Source of the DNA: Treponema sp.
GTDB lineage: Bacteria > Spirochaetota > Spirochaetia > Treponematales > Treponemataceae
Length of the DNA: 44,183 nucleotides
Direction of reading: 5' to 3'
Assembly (NCBI GenBank): GCA_017962965.1
Contig: JAGCUI010000068.1
Location: 1-44,183 of the forward strand
The translations under genes were made by a program, and so were the position numbers. The notes beneath the pieces are model-generated. The model saw nothing but the letters and a program-made list of their open reading frames with translations, was not told the origin of the DNA and did not search any database. Below, piece by piece: positions 33,020 to 40,722 of the stretch (the stretch's first letter is position 1; each line of letters starts with the position of its first letter).

Positions 33020-34624
33020 ATGATAGTTTTTATTGATAACAAAGATAGTTTTACATTCAATATTGTTCAGACTTTAGAAAGAGTAAGTGGTGATAAAGTA
33101 AAGGTTTTGCGTTCGGAAGAAGCCGGTATTGCAGATATAGAAAATGAAAATCCGAGTCATCTTGTAATAGGACCTGGCCCTGGAACACCAAAAGAGGCAG
33201 GTATTTCGATTGAAGCAATTAAGCACTTTGCAGGTAAGCTTCCGATTTTAGGAATTTGTCTTGGACATCAGGCAATAGGTGCTGCCTTTGGTGCAGATAT
33301 TGTTGGTGCTAAATATATCCGCCACGGAATTGTAGAAGAAATTAAAACAGACGGCAGAGGAATTTTCAGAAACATCGGTTTAAAAGGAAACTTTACAAGA
33401 TATCACTCACTTGTAATTGATGAAAAAACATTGCCTTCTGATTTTGAAGTAACAGCGCGTGCCAAAGACGGAGATATAATGGGAATCCGCCATAAAACAA
33501 TGGTTATTGAGGGTGTGCAGTTTCATCCGGAAAGCATTGCAAGCGAAAAGGGTGATGCGCTCTTTAAAGGATTTTTAAAATATTCACGAGAAAATCTTTC
33601 TCATGTTTTGATTTTGAATCAACTTATAGACCAGAAAAAGCCTTTGAGCCGGGAACAGATCGGGCAGTTTATTGGAGAGCTTACAGACGGAATGATGGAC
33701 GAAAAGGTTGCATCTTCTGTATTAACTGCAATGGCTGCCAGGGGTAATCCTACTGCAGAAGAGATGGCAGGGGCAGCCCAGGTTATGCTTAAGAAAAAGA
33801 CAAAGTTTCCTTTAGAGATGGAAGGTCTTGCAGAAATTGTGGGTACAGGTGGAGACGGAAAGGGAAGCTTTAATATTTCTTCTCTTAGTGCTCTTGTTGC
33901 TTCCAGCTGCGGACAGGTAATGGCAAAGCATGGAAACAGGGCAGTTTCATCAAAATCAGGTGCGGCAGACTTTTTTGAAGCACTGGGAATAAACATTATG
34001 GCCGCTCCTGAAAAAACAGCAGAATTAATTCAAAAAACAGGCTTTGGTTTTCTTATGGCTCCTGTGTATCATTCTGCAATGCGTTTTGCAGCTCCAATCC
34101 GTAAGGCCTTGGGAATCAAGACAATCTTTAATGTGCTTGGTCCTCTTTTGAATCCTGCAAATGCTCAATACGAATTACTGGGAGTTTATTCAAAGGATTT
34201 ATTAAAGGATTACGCTCATGCCGCCGTCCTGCTGGGCGCCCGCCGTGTAATGGTCATCCATTCCCAGGACGGCTATGACGAAATATCTCCTTGCGCACAG
34301 ACATTCGTCTACCAGATAGATGAGGATGGAAAAGAAAGCGAGTATGTTATAAACCCTTCAAAGTTCGGTATTACAGATGCAGACGAAAATGAGCTTTACG
34401 GCGGAAACGGTGCAGAAAATGCAGAGCTTGCAATGGAGGTTTTAAAAGGCGGCGGAAGAAGAACAATCAAATATGCCGTGGGTCTTAATGCCGGAGCCGT
34501 TTTATATTTGAGCGGAAAAGTAAAGACATTAAAAGAAGGATATGACCTTGCCCTTGATTCAATTGCAAGCGGAAAGGCTCTTAAAAAGCTCGAAGAAATT
34601 CAGAATGTGAGTAAAAGCCTATGA
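33020..34624 (+). CDS. trpGD: Fused anthranilate synthase glutaminase and anthranilate phosphoribosyltransferase (TrpGD)
   Basis: A 534-residue two-domain protein. Residues 1-190 are the class I glutamine amidotransferase TrpG: GPGPGTPKEAG, nucleophile Cys80 in GICLGHQ, His169 and Glu171 in VQFHPES. Residues about 197-530 are TrpD: GTGGDGKGSFNIS (275 onward), KHGNRAVSSKSGAADFFEALG and NVLGPLLNPA. The first feeds ammonia to TrpE; the second attaches phosphoribosyl pyrophosphate to anthranilate. TrpG-TrpD fusions are also known in enterobacteria. The stop codon overlaps the next start in an ATGA, so trpCFB translation is coupled. Confidence 0.96.
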   Translation: MIVFIDNKDSFTFNIVQTLERVSGDKVKVLRSEEAGIADIENENPSHLVIGPGPGTPKEAGISIEAIKHFAGKLPILGICLGHQAIGAAFGADIVGAKYIRHGIVEEIKTDGRGIFRNIGLKGNFTRYHSLVIDEKTLPSDFEVTARAKDGDIMGIRHKTMVIEGVQFHPESIASEKGDALFKGFLKYSRENLSHVLILNQLIDQKKPLSREQIGQFIGELTDGMMDEKVASSVLTAMAARGNPTAEEMAGAAQVMLKKKTKFPLEMEGLAEIVGTGGDGKGSFNISSLSALVASSCGQVMAKHGNRAVSSKSGAADFFEALGINIMAAPEKTAELIQKTGFGFLMAPVYHSAMRFAAPIRKALGIKTIFNVLGPLLNPANAQYELLGVYSKDLLKDYAHAAVLLGARRVMVIHSQDGYDEISPCAQTFVYQIDEDGKESEYVINPSKFGITDADENELYGGNGAENAELAMEVLKGGGRRTIKYAVGLNAGAVLYLSGKVKTLKEGYDLALDSIASGKALKKLEEIQNVSKSL

Positions 34625-37389
34625 GTGACATATTAGAAAAAATAATTCAAAAAAGAAAAGAAGATTTAAACGCTCTTGGCTTTTCTTATGGTGTGGATAT
34701 ACCAAAAGAAAGAACTCGCCAGCTTCATCCGTTTTTAGATTCAAAAGGAGTTATTCTTGAAGTAAAGAGGGCGTCTCCGAGTAAGAATGATATTGCACCA
34801 GAGCTTGATCCTTATAAAACAGCTTCGTCTTACGTTATGGCAAAGGCTTGTGCAATCAGCTGTCTTACGGAAAAAAACTTTTTTAAAGGAAGCCTTAAAG
34901 ACCTGATGGAAGTTTGCCGTGCAGTTGATGACTATGAAAACCAAACCGGAAAAAAAGGTCCTGCTGTTTTAAGAAAGGATTTTCTTTTGAGTAAGGAAGA
35001 AGTAGAGGTTTCTTATAAAGCCGGTGCAGATGCAGTTTTACTCATTGCACGAATCCTTAGTAAAGAAGCTCTTTTAGAAATGGCAGAGGAAGTTCAAAGA
35101 TTTAATCTTTCTGCACTGGTTGAAATTCGAAATGATGAAGATCTTGAAAAGCTTAAGTTTTTAGTTCAAAACCTTAAAGATACAAAAAATTTTACAGCAG
35201 GCGTTAATTCAAGAAATCTTTCGAACTTTAAAATTGATTTACTTCGCCCGTGCATGATGATGAATAAAATCCAGGGCATAATGGGAAAGGATTCTCGCAT
35301 TGTTTTTGAAAGCGGAGTTACAACCGGTGAATGTGCAAGAGTAATCGGAAGTCTTGGCTTTACGGGGCTTTTACTTGGAGAAGCTGCTGCAAAAAATCCT
35401 GAAAGTGCAAATGTTTTTGTAAGTTCTTTTACAAGTGCCGTAAAAACAAGGAACGCTGAATTCTGGAAAAACTATGCTTTGGAAAAAAGTAATCAGAATA
35501 AAGAAAAAAAGCCTTTTGTAAAAATCTGCGGGCTTACCCAGATAAATGATGTTTTAAAAGCACAAGAGCTTGGCGCTGATTTTACAGGTTTTATTTTTAG
35601 TCACGAATATCCAAGAAGCCTTACTCATGAGAACCGTCTTAATAAAATCCTTGAAAAAATACACGAGGTAAAGGCAAAAAAAGTTTGTGTTGTTACAGAT
35701 TTAAAATCACCAGAAAGCTTAAAAGCCTTGAGCCTTGTGAGAGACGGAGTTTTTGATGTTCTTCAGTTTCATAATATTTCGTATGAGGATGTAAGCTCTG
35801 AGTTTCTGGAGTTTCCGCATTACTTTGCAGTTAAGACAATTGAAGAATGTGAAAAGCTTTTTCTTAAGGGCGAGCTTCGAGTGCTTTTAGATTCAAAAGA
35901 TTATATTCAAAGCCTTGTAAATAAAACTTCTTTGGAAACAAAAACAAGTGATTTTTTTGCTGCAGAAAATCTCTGGCTTGCAGGCGGATTAAATCCTTTG
36001 AATGTAAAAAGTCTTACAGGATGTGAGCTTTTGGATGTTTCAAGTGGAATTGAAGAAGAAGGAAATATTGGAATTAAAAGTGAGGAAAAAATGAAAAAGC
36101 TTTTTGAAAATATAAATAACAAAGAAGAAGAAAAATCAACTTATTCAAATAACGGATTTTTTCAGGACTTTGGCGGAAAATATGTAGCAGAAGTTTTGCG
36201 TCGTCCTCTTGATGAGCTTGAGCTTGCTTTTAAAGAAGCCATGAACGACAAGGAATTTTTAGAAGAGCTTGAAATTATAAGACGAGATTACATCGGTCGT
36301 GAAACTCCACTTTATTTTGCTCCTACTGCCACAAAGCTTATTGGTGGTGCACAGATTTACATCAAGCTCGAAGGTCTTGCAAACACAGGGGCTCATAAAA
36401 TAAACAATGCAATAGGGCAGTGTCTTTTAGCAAAACGCATGGGTAAAAAAAGAATCATTGCAGAAACAGGAGCAGGGCAGCACGGTCTTGCAACTGCCGC
36501 AGCATGTGCCAAACTTGGATTGGACTGCACAATCTACATGGGCGAAGTTGATGTAAAACGCCAGCAGCCGAATGTTGCCGCAATGGAATTATACGGAGCA
36601 AAGGTTCACCCTGTAACCTCCGGAAGCCGTACATTAAAGGATGCAGTAAACGAAGCAATGAGGGACTGGGCTGCAAATCCTGATACAACTCATTATGTTC
36701 TTGGAAGTGCATTGGGACCGGCTCCCTTTCCAGATATCGTCCGTGAGTTTCAGAGTGTGATTGGGCGTGAAGTAAAAAGACAGGCAGAACAAAGAGGAAT
36801 AAAAATTGGTGCTATGGTTGCTTGTGTTGGAGGCGGTTCAAACTCGATTGGATTTTTTGAGCCTTTTATAAACCAGTCTTCTCCGCGTTTGATTGGAGCA
36901 GAAGCTGGAGGAATAGGTCCTGGTATCGGGGAAAACGCAAGCCGAATGACAGGAAAAGCCGGAAGGGATGGAATCTTACAGGGATATAAAAGCCGTTTTC
37001 TTTTGGACCAGGACGGACAGGCTTTACCAACAAGATCTATTTCTGCAGGACTTGATTACTGCGGAATCGGACCTCAGCTTGCAAGCCTTGGAAAAAGCGG
37101 GCGTGTAGAGTTTACATCCATTTTAGATAAGGAAGCACTGGAGGCAGTAAGCTTTTTTGCAAAGAACGAAGGAATTTTATTTGCGCTCGAAAGTGCACAC
37201 GCCGGAGCGGCCGCAATTAAGATTGCACGGGAGCTTCCTAAGGACCAGGCTGTAATTATTAACATGAGCGGCCGCGGAGATAAGGATGTATTTATTACAA
37301 GTCCGGTTTTCCGCCGTGATGAATGGATCAGTTTTTTACATTCAGAAATTGAACGTCTTGAATCTAAAAAAGATATTCATGAAATGTAA
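34621..37389 (+). CDS. trpCFB: Trifunctional TrpC-TrpF-TrpB fusion protein
   Basis: A 922-residue polypeptide with three complete tryptophan-pathway enzymes in line. Residues 1 to about 280 are indole-glycerol-phosphate synthase TrpC (EVKRASPSK, LRKDFLL, GVNSRNL, ESGV, LLGEA). Residues about 298-495 are phosphoribosylanthranilate isomerase TrpF (catalytic Cys303 in KICGLTQ and Asp424 in VLLDS). Residues about 506-922 are tryptophan synthase beta TrpB (FGGKYVAEVL, pyridoxal-phosphate Lys593 in GAHKINNA, ETGAGQHG, GGGSNSIG, SGRGDKD). The TrpC-F fusion is familiar from E. coli; addition of TrpB to it is unusual. A good ribosome-binding site and in-frame ATG at codon 491 could also give free TrpB. 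Confidence 0.95.
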   Translation: MSDILEKIIQKRKEDLNALGFSYGVDIPKERTRQLHPFLDSKGVILEVKRASPSKNDIAPELDPYKTASSYVMAKACAISCLTEKNFFKGSLKDLMEVCRAVDDYENQTGKKGPAVLRKDFLLSKEEVEVSYKAGADAVLLIARILSKEALLEMAEEVQRFNLSALVEIRNDEDLEKLKFLVQNLKDTKNFTAGVNSRNLSNFKIDLLRPCMMMNKIQGIMGKDSRIVFESGVTTGECARVIGSLGFTGLLLGEAAAKNPESANVFVSSFTSAVKTRNAEFWKNYALEKSNQNKEKKPFVKICGLTQINDVLKAQELGADFTGFIFSHEYPRSLTHENRLNKILEKIHEVKAKKVCVVTDLKSPESLKALSLVRDGVFDVLQFHNISYEDVSSEFLEFPHYFAVKTIEECEKLFLKGELRVLLDSKDYIQSLVNKTSLETKTSDFFAAENLWLAGGLNPLNVKSLTGCELLDVSSGIEEEGNIGIKSEEKMKKLFENINNKEEEKSTYSNNGFFQDFGGKYVAEVLRRPLDELELAFKEAMNDKEFLEELEIIRRDYIGRETPLYFAPTATKLIGGAQIYIKLEGLANTGAHKINNAIGQCLLAKRMGKKRIIAETGAGQHGLATAAACAKLGLDCTIYMGEVDVKRQQPNVAAMELYGAKVHPVTSGSRTLKDAVNEAMRDWAANPDTTHYVLGSALGPAPFPDIVREFQSVIGREVKRQAEQRGIKIGAMVACVGGGSNSIGFFEPFINQSSPRLIGAEAGGIGPGIGENASRMTGKAGRDGILQGYKSRFLLDQDGQALPTRSISAGLDYCGIGPQLASLGKSGRVEFTSILDKEALEAVSFFAKNEGILFALESAHAGAAAIKIARELPKDQAVIINMSGRGDKDVFITSPVFRRDEWISFLHSEIERLESKKDIHEM
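36082..36093 (+). promoter_or_regulatory. Internal ribosome-binding site and ATG at the TrpF/TrpB junction
   Basis: Inside trpCFB, GAGGA (36082-36086) lies four bases before an in-frame ATG (36091, codon 491), in the linker between TrpF and TrpB. The spacing is like that of the real start at 23664. Initiation here would make a stand-alone TrpB of about 432 residues. Confidence 0.45.
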
Positions 37390-37413
37390 AAAGGTTTGTA
37401 ACAGGAGAAACGT

Positions 37414-38166
37414 ATGAAAAAAATAAAATTGATGAGTCATTTAATCGCAGGTTATCCGGATAAAGAAACTGCTTTAATTACTGCCCGCTCGCTTGTAAAA
37501 GGCGGTGCCGATATTTTAGAAATTCAATTGCCATTCAGCGACCCGAGTGCCGACGGGCCTGCCATTCAGACTGCATGTACAAAGGTTTTGGAAAAAGGAT
37601 ATAAAACATCAGAAGGACTTGAATTCATTCATGAGCTTCATAAAGAGTTTCCGACAATCCCAATTTATCTTATGAGCTACGGAAGTCTTGTTTATACACC
37701 TGGTGTAGAAAATTTCTGTAAGAGGGCTTCGAATGCAGGTGTTAGCGGAATGATTATCCCGGATCTTCCTTTTGATTTTGATGAAGGATTAACTCAAGCC
37801 TGCCAGAAATATCAGATGATAAATATTCCTGTTGCAGCTCCTTCTATGAGTCAAGAGCGTCTTTCAAAGCTTGCCCATTCAAATTTCCCTTATATTTATG
37901 CAGCCCTTAGAACTGGCATTACAGGAACTGAAACAAAGATTGACGAAAATACAAAAGCTTTTCTTAAAAAGGTAAGTGAAGGCGGAAGCAGAGTCTACGG
38001 AGGCTTTGGTATTTCAAACGGAAAACAGTCAAAAGCCCTTTGCGATAGTGTAGAAGCTATTGTTGCAGGAAGTGTTTTTGTTCGCCTTATTACAGAGTTT
38101 TCAAACGATAAAACCCTTCTTGCAAAAAAAATAGAAGAAAAAGCACGAGAGCTTTGCGGAATGTAA
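37414..38166 (+). CDS. trpA: Tryptophan synthase alpha chain
   Basis: A 250-residue TIM barrel that cleaves indole-3-glycerol phosphate to indole, which is channelled to TrpB. Catalytic Glu36 (ILEIQLPFSDP) and Asp47 (ADGP) correspond to Glu49 and Asp60 of the Salmonella enzyme; GITGTE near the phosphate site and GGFGIS are also present. The N-terminus begins directly at MSHLIAGYPD, lacking about ten residues compared with the enterobacterial form, as in shorter TrpA proteins. AGGAG precedes the ATG. Last gene of the operon, ending three bases from the convergent radical SAM gene. Confidence 0.95.
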   Translation: MKKIKLMSHLIAGYPDKETALITARSLVKGGADILEIQLPFSDPSADGPAIQTACTKVLEKGYKTSEGLEFIHELHKEFPTIPIYLMSYGSLVYTPGVENFCKRASNAGVSGMIIPDLPFDFDEGLTQACQKYQMINIPVAAPSMSQERLSKLAHSNFPYIYAALRTGITGTETKIDENTKAFLKKVSEGGSRVYGGFGISNGKQSKALCDSVEAIVAGSVFVRLITEFSNDKTLLAKKIEEKARELCGM

Positions 38167-38169
38167 AAC

Positions 38170-39294
38170 CTATTCTTTTAAAAGCTGGAGGTTACAGTGT
38201 GAGCATTCGGAATGGTCGTCATTATGAAGATGAAGTCCGTTTCCAAGACACCATCTCCAGCTTTTGCATTTTTTACACATGCCGGTTTTTGCCCAGCTTC
38301 TGTCCCTCATGTTTTCGTATCTTGTGTTCCAGATTTTCATAAAGTCAAAGTTTTCGGTGTAAATGTTTCCCTGGATAAAGCTTTTTGCACGAACGCTTAA
38401 GCACGCAGAAACTGAGCCGTCGCACATAACAGAGCCAACATTAATTCCGCCCCTGCAAAAATAAAAGAAGTCTCGCACTTTAAGTTCATATTTACCAAGA
38501 TAACCTTCGCACGAATAATTAAGTCTGATTGATTTCCCGTCAGAAGTAGTGTAGGTTCGGGTGTGTGCTATAAAATCCATGAGCTTTATGTATTCTTCTT
38601 TTGTAAGGGAAAGATCGTTTTGTTGTGCACGGCCGGAAGGAAAGATTGAAAAAATGCGCCACTGAGTTACGCCAAGGTTTATAAGGTAGTCGCGGATGTC
38701 ACTAAGTTTATCAATGTTTCCGTGATGAACGCAGGTAATTACGTCAAAAATAAAACACTCGGGGAATTTAGTATTTTGTTCTACGCAGAGCTTTATTGTA
38801 TTTTCTACAGTTTTAAAAGAAGAAGGATTTTGTCTTAAATCATTGTGTTCTTTTAAAAGGCCGTCTATGCTTACACTCATGCTTGTCATTCCGCTTTGAA
38901 TGAGACTTGTAAAGCGTTCCTTTGTCATAATAAGGCCGTTTGTAACAATGCCCCAGCCAAATCCTCTTTTTCTGATTTCTCTTCCAGCCTTTTCAAGGTC
39001 CTTTCTTAAAAGAGGCTCTCCACCTGTAATGCACACTGTAAGCTTTTTTATGCCGGATTTTTTAATATTATCTATTACGCTGATAAAATCTTCTACGGGC
39101 ATATCAGGAACGCCTGCTTCTTTAAGACAATCTGAGCCGCAGTGTTTGCAGTTTAAATTACATCGTAAGGTGCATTCCCAGAAAAGATAATTGAGAATAT
39201 GTTTTTTTGTAACTGATTTTCTATATAAACGAAAAAACTCACGCTTAAGAATATCTGTAAGAGTGAGTTTTTTTTGGTAAAGAGATTTATGCAT
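38170..39294 (-). CDS. SPASM-domain radical SAM enzyme of the rSAM/lipoprotein type
   Basis: A 374-residue radical SAM protein. The 4Fe-4S/SAM motif is CNLNCKHC (Cys45, 49, 52), with ITGGEPLLR at about 89-97. The C-terminal SPASM part has further cysteines (CRGGINVGSVMCDGSVSAC, MCKKCKSWRWC, CSHC) for auxiliary clusters. SPASM enzymes typically modify peptides or proteins. It is six bases downstream of a small lipoprotein gene, has no Shine-Dalgarno of its own, and is therefore probably translated by coupling. From memory this pairing corresponds to the rSAM/lipoprotein system (TIGR04133 enzyme with TIGR04134 partner), described mainly from Bacteroidetes and some treponemes; I could not check it. 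The substrate is probably the neighbouring lipoprotein. Confidence 0.85.
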   Translation of the reverse strand: MHKSLYQKKLTLTDILKREFFRLYRKSVTKKHILNYLFWECTLRCNLNCKHCGSDCLKEAGVPDMPVEDFISVIDNIKKSGIKKLTVCITGGEPLLRKDLEKAGREIRKRGFGWGIVTNGLIMTKERFTSLIQSGMTSMSVSIDGLLKEHNDLRQNPSSFKTVENTIKLCVEQNTKFPECFIFDVITCVHHGNIDKLSDIRDYLINLGVTQWRIFSIFPSGRAQQNDLSLTKEEYIKLMDFIAHTRTYTTSDGKSIRLNYSCEGYLGKYELKVRDFFYFCRGGINVGSVMCDGSVSACLSVRAKSFIQGNIYTENFDFMKIWNTRYENMRDRSWAKTGMCKKCKSWRWCLGNGLHLHNDDHSECSHCNLQLLKE

Positions 39295-39300
39295 AAATAA

Positions 39301-39720
39301 TTATTTTTTTAAAGAAGAAGAATCTAAAATAACGTTCTTCTCTATTTCGTAATCATCTTCGTGGAAAGTGAAAACAGCTTCTTTATCAGAAAATGAACCG
39401 TTTGTTTCTCCATCAACATCCTTAAAATTTAGTGTACATTCTATGCCGGAAATAAGGTCGTCGCTATCAAATATATAAGAAAAATAATATGAACCATCTT
39501 TACTGGTCTTACTAGTTTGAGTTTTACTTCCGTATGTAATGGTAACTTCTATACCTTCAATTCCAGTAGTTCCATCTGATGTTACAGTTCCATAAACAGT
39601 ATAAGGGGAACCGTAAGGCATACCATTCGGCATACCATAGCAAGAAGTAAGAGTTCCAACTCCCAATGCACAAAGCACAGCATAAGCAATTTTTTTGAAA
39701 GTCTTTTTAATAACTACCAT
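39301..39720 (-). CDS. Small lipoprotein partner of the radical SAM enzyme
   Basis: A 139-residue protein with a lipoprotein signal peptide (hydrophobic 11-26, LTSC with Cys27). Immediately after the cysteine is a compact repeat of YG-x-P and GMP units (YGMPNGMPYGSPYTVYG, residues 28-44), reminiscent of the tyrosine/glycine/proline motif of radical-SAM-associated lipoproteins. The rest (about 45-139) is beta-rich and resembles the carboxypeptidase-regulatory (transthyretin-like) fold: GTVTSDGTTGIEGIEVTI, TSKDGSYYFSY. The gene is first in a two-gene unit with the radical SAM enzyme. Its promoter carries a nine-G tract (39730-39758) and no Shine-Dalgarno precedes the ATG. Function unknown; a modified surface lipoprotein is inferred. 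Confidence 0.78.
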   Translation of the reverse strand: MVVIKKTFKKIAYAVLCALGVGTLTSCYGMPNGMPYGSPYTVYGTVTSDGTTGIEGIEVTITYGSKTQTSKTSKDGSYYFSYIFDSDDLISGIECTLNFKDVDGETNGSFSDKEAVFTFHEDDYEIEKNVILDSSSLKK

Positions 39721-39729
39721 AATACTCTT

Positions 39730-39758
39730 ATTTTAGTCCCCCCCCCTTAAAAAGTCAA
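39730..39758 (-). promoter_or_regulatory. Promoter with a nine-G tract in the spacer (putative phase-variable switch)
   Basis: Minus strand: -35 TTGACT (39758-39753), a spacer of exactly 17 bp that includes nine consecutive G residues (39746-39738), and -10 TAAAAT (39735-39730), nine bases before the lipoprotein ATG. Gain or loss of one G changes the spacer to 18 or 16 bp. Poly-G tracts in Treponema pallidum promoters (tpr genes, TP0126) are known to switch transcription through length changes. Confidence 0.7.
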
Positions 39759-39766
39759 GTGTTAAT

Positions 39767-40585
39767 TCATACATTCTTAATAATATAATTTAATATTGTT
39801 ATGATGATTTTTTTTCTTTGATTAAGGCTTGCGTTTTTGGAGGTCTCGAAAGTAAAGGAGTTTGAGCAGCTTTTAAAATAGATTGCGGTTGTAACTGTTT
39901 TTTTGCTTTTCATATACATGGAAGCATAAAAAGGAACATCAAGATAGCCGTCCTTTACTTTAAGAATATTGTCCTTGTATTCATTTTCAAAAACAACATT
40001 GATTTTCTTTAATTCTTCATGAATCTTTTTTGCAAGACTTTTGTTTTTCATCCCGTAACAGTAAAGAAAAAATCCCTTTGCATTTGCTTCGTGGAAATCA
40101 AAAAATTTGTCGTAATCCTTTGGATTAAAATTCTTTGTTAAGATTTTTGCTTCCTGTGTCTCGCATTTTGTCATATCACGGTTGATATCAAGATTTGCAC
40201 CGTTGTAGCGCTGGTTATATTCAAAGCCATAAGGATTTACAATCAGAACAAAATCAATCTGAAGGTCTTTGCGGCTTACTTCCTGCTTGTTTAAAGAAAT
40301 AATAAAATCACGAACGGCATAAACCGGGGCAGGCTCGTTTCCATGAACACCCGAAAGAATAAGATATTTTTTCCCTTTTTTATCCTTAAGCTGATTATAG
40401 GTGATTTTATAAATAGGGTAGCTTACGTTGTTGTATTTAACTGTATCAATTTCTTTTACGATAAAGTTTGAATTAAGTGTTTTTAGAAAAGCAGTTGTTT
40501 CCTTGTAGTCTCTTGTTTTTTCGGCAGAAAATAATTTTGTAAGAGAAAGGACAAAAAATAAAGAAAGAAGTAAACGTTTTTTCAT
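39767..40585 (-). CDS. Exported M14-type zinc carboxypeptidase / deacylase-like protein
   Basis: A 272-residue protein with a signal peptide (MKKRLLLSLFFVLSLTKLFS, cleavage near Ala21). The zinc site and catalytic residues of the M14/AstE superfamily are present: His81 and Glu84 in GVHGNEP, the NLDINRD substrate-binding segment (131-137), His165 in FDFHEA, and Glu247 in FTFETS as probable catalytic base. It may cut C-terminal residues from peptides, including peptidoglycan peptides, or deacylate amino acids; family members vary. GGAG precedes the ATG. It lies directly upstream of the poly-G lipoprotein promoter on the same strand, so read-through could link it to the lipoprotein/radical SAM pair, though no common function is shown. 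Confidence 0.78.
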   Translation of the reverse strand: MKKRLLLSLFFVLSLTKLFSAEKTRDYKETTAFLKTLNSNFIVKEIDTVKYNNVSYPIYKITYNQLKDKKGKKYLILSGVHGNEPAPVYAVRDFIISLNKQEVSRKDLQIDFVLIVNPYGFEYNQRYNGANLDINRDMTKCETQEAKILTKNFNPKDYDKFFDFHEANAKGFFLYCYGMKNKSLAKKIHEELKKINVVFENEYKDNILKVKDGYLDVPFYASMYMKSKKTVTTAIYFKSCSNSFTFETSKNASLNQRKKIIITILNYIIKNV

Positions 40586-40656
40586 GTAAGGTCTCCGTTT
40601 GATTTTATTTTATAATGTCAATTTAAAAAAAACTAGACTCAACTTACTGTTTTTCT

Positions 40657-40685
40657 TTGCATTTGTTATTTTTTTTATCTATAAT
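40657..40685 (+). promoter_or_regulatory. Promoter of putP
   Basis: TTGCAT (40657-40662), a 17-bp T-rich spacer, and a perfect TATAAT (40680-40685). The predicted leader of about 30 nt contains GAGGTGG, eight bases before ATG 40723. Confidence 0.6.
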
Positions 40686-40722
40686 AATTTAAATAAAAAA
40701 ATTTTGTGAGGTGGTAGCAAGT

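Noticed and set aside
39738..39746. The nine-G tract as a coding contingency tract in the lipoprotein gene
   Set aside because: It lies upstream of the only sensible ATG (39720) and within the promoter spacer, so it can alter transcription but not reading frame.
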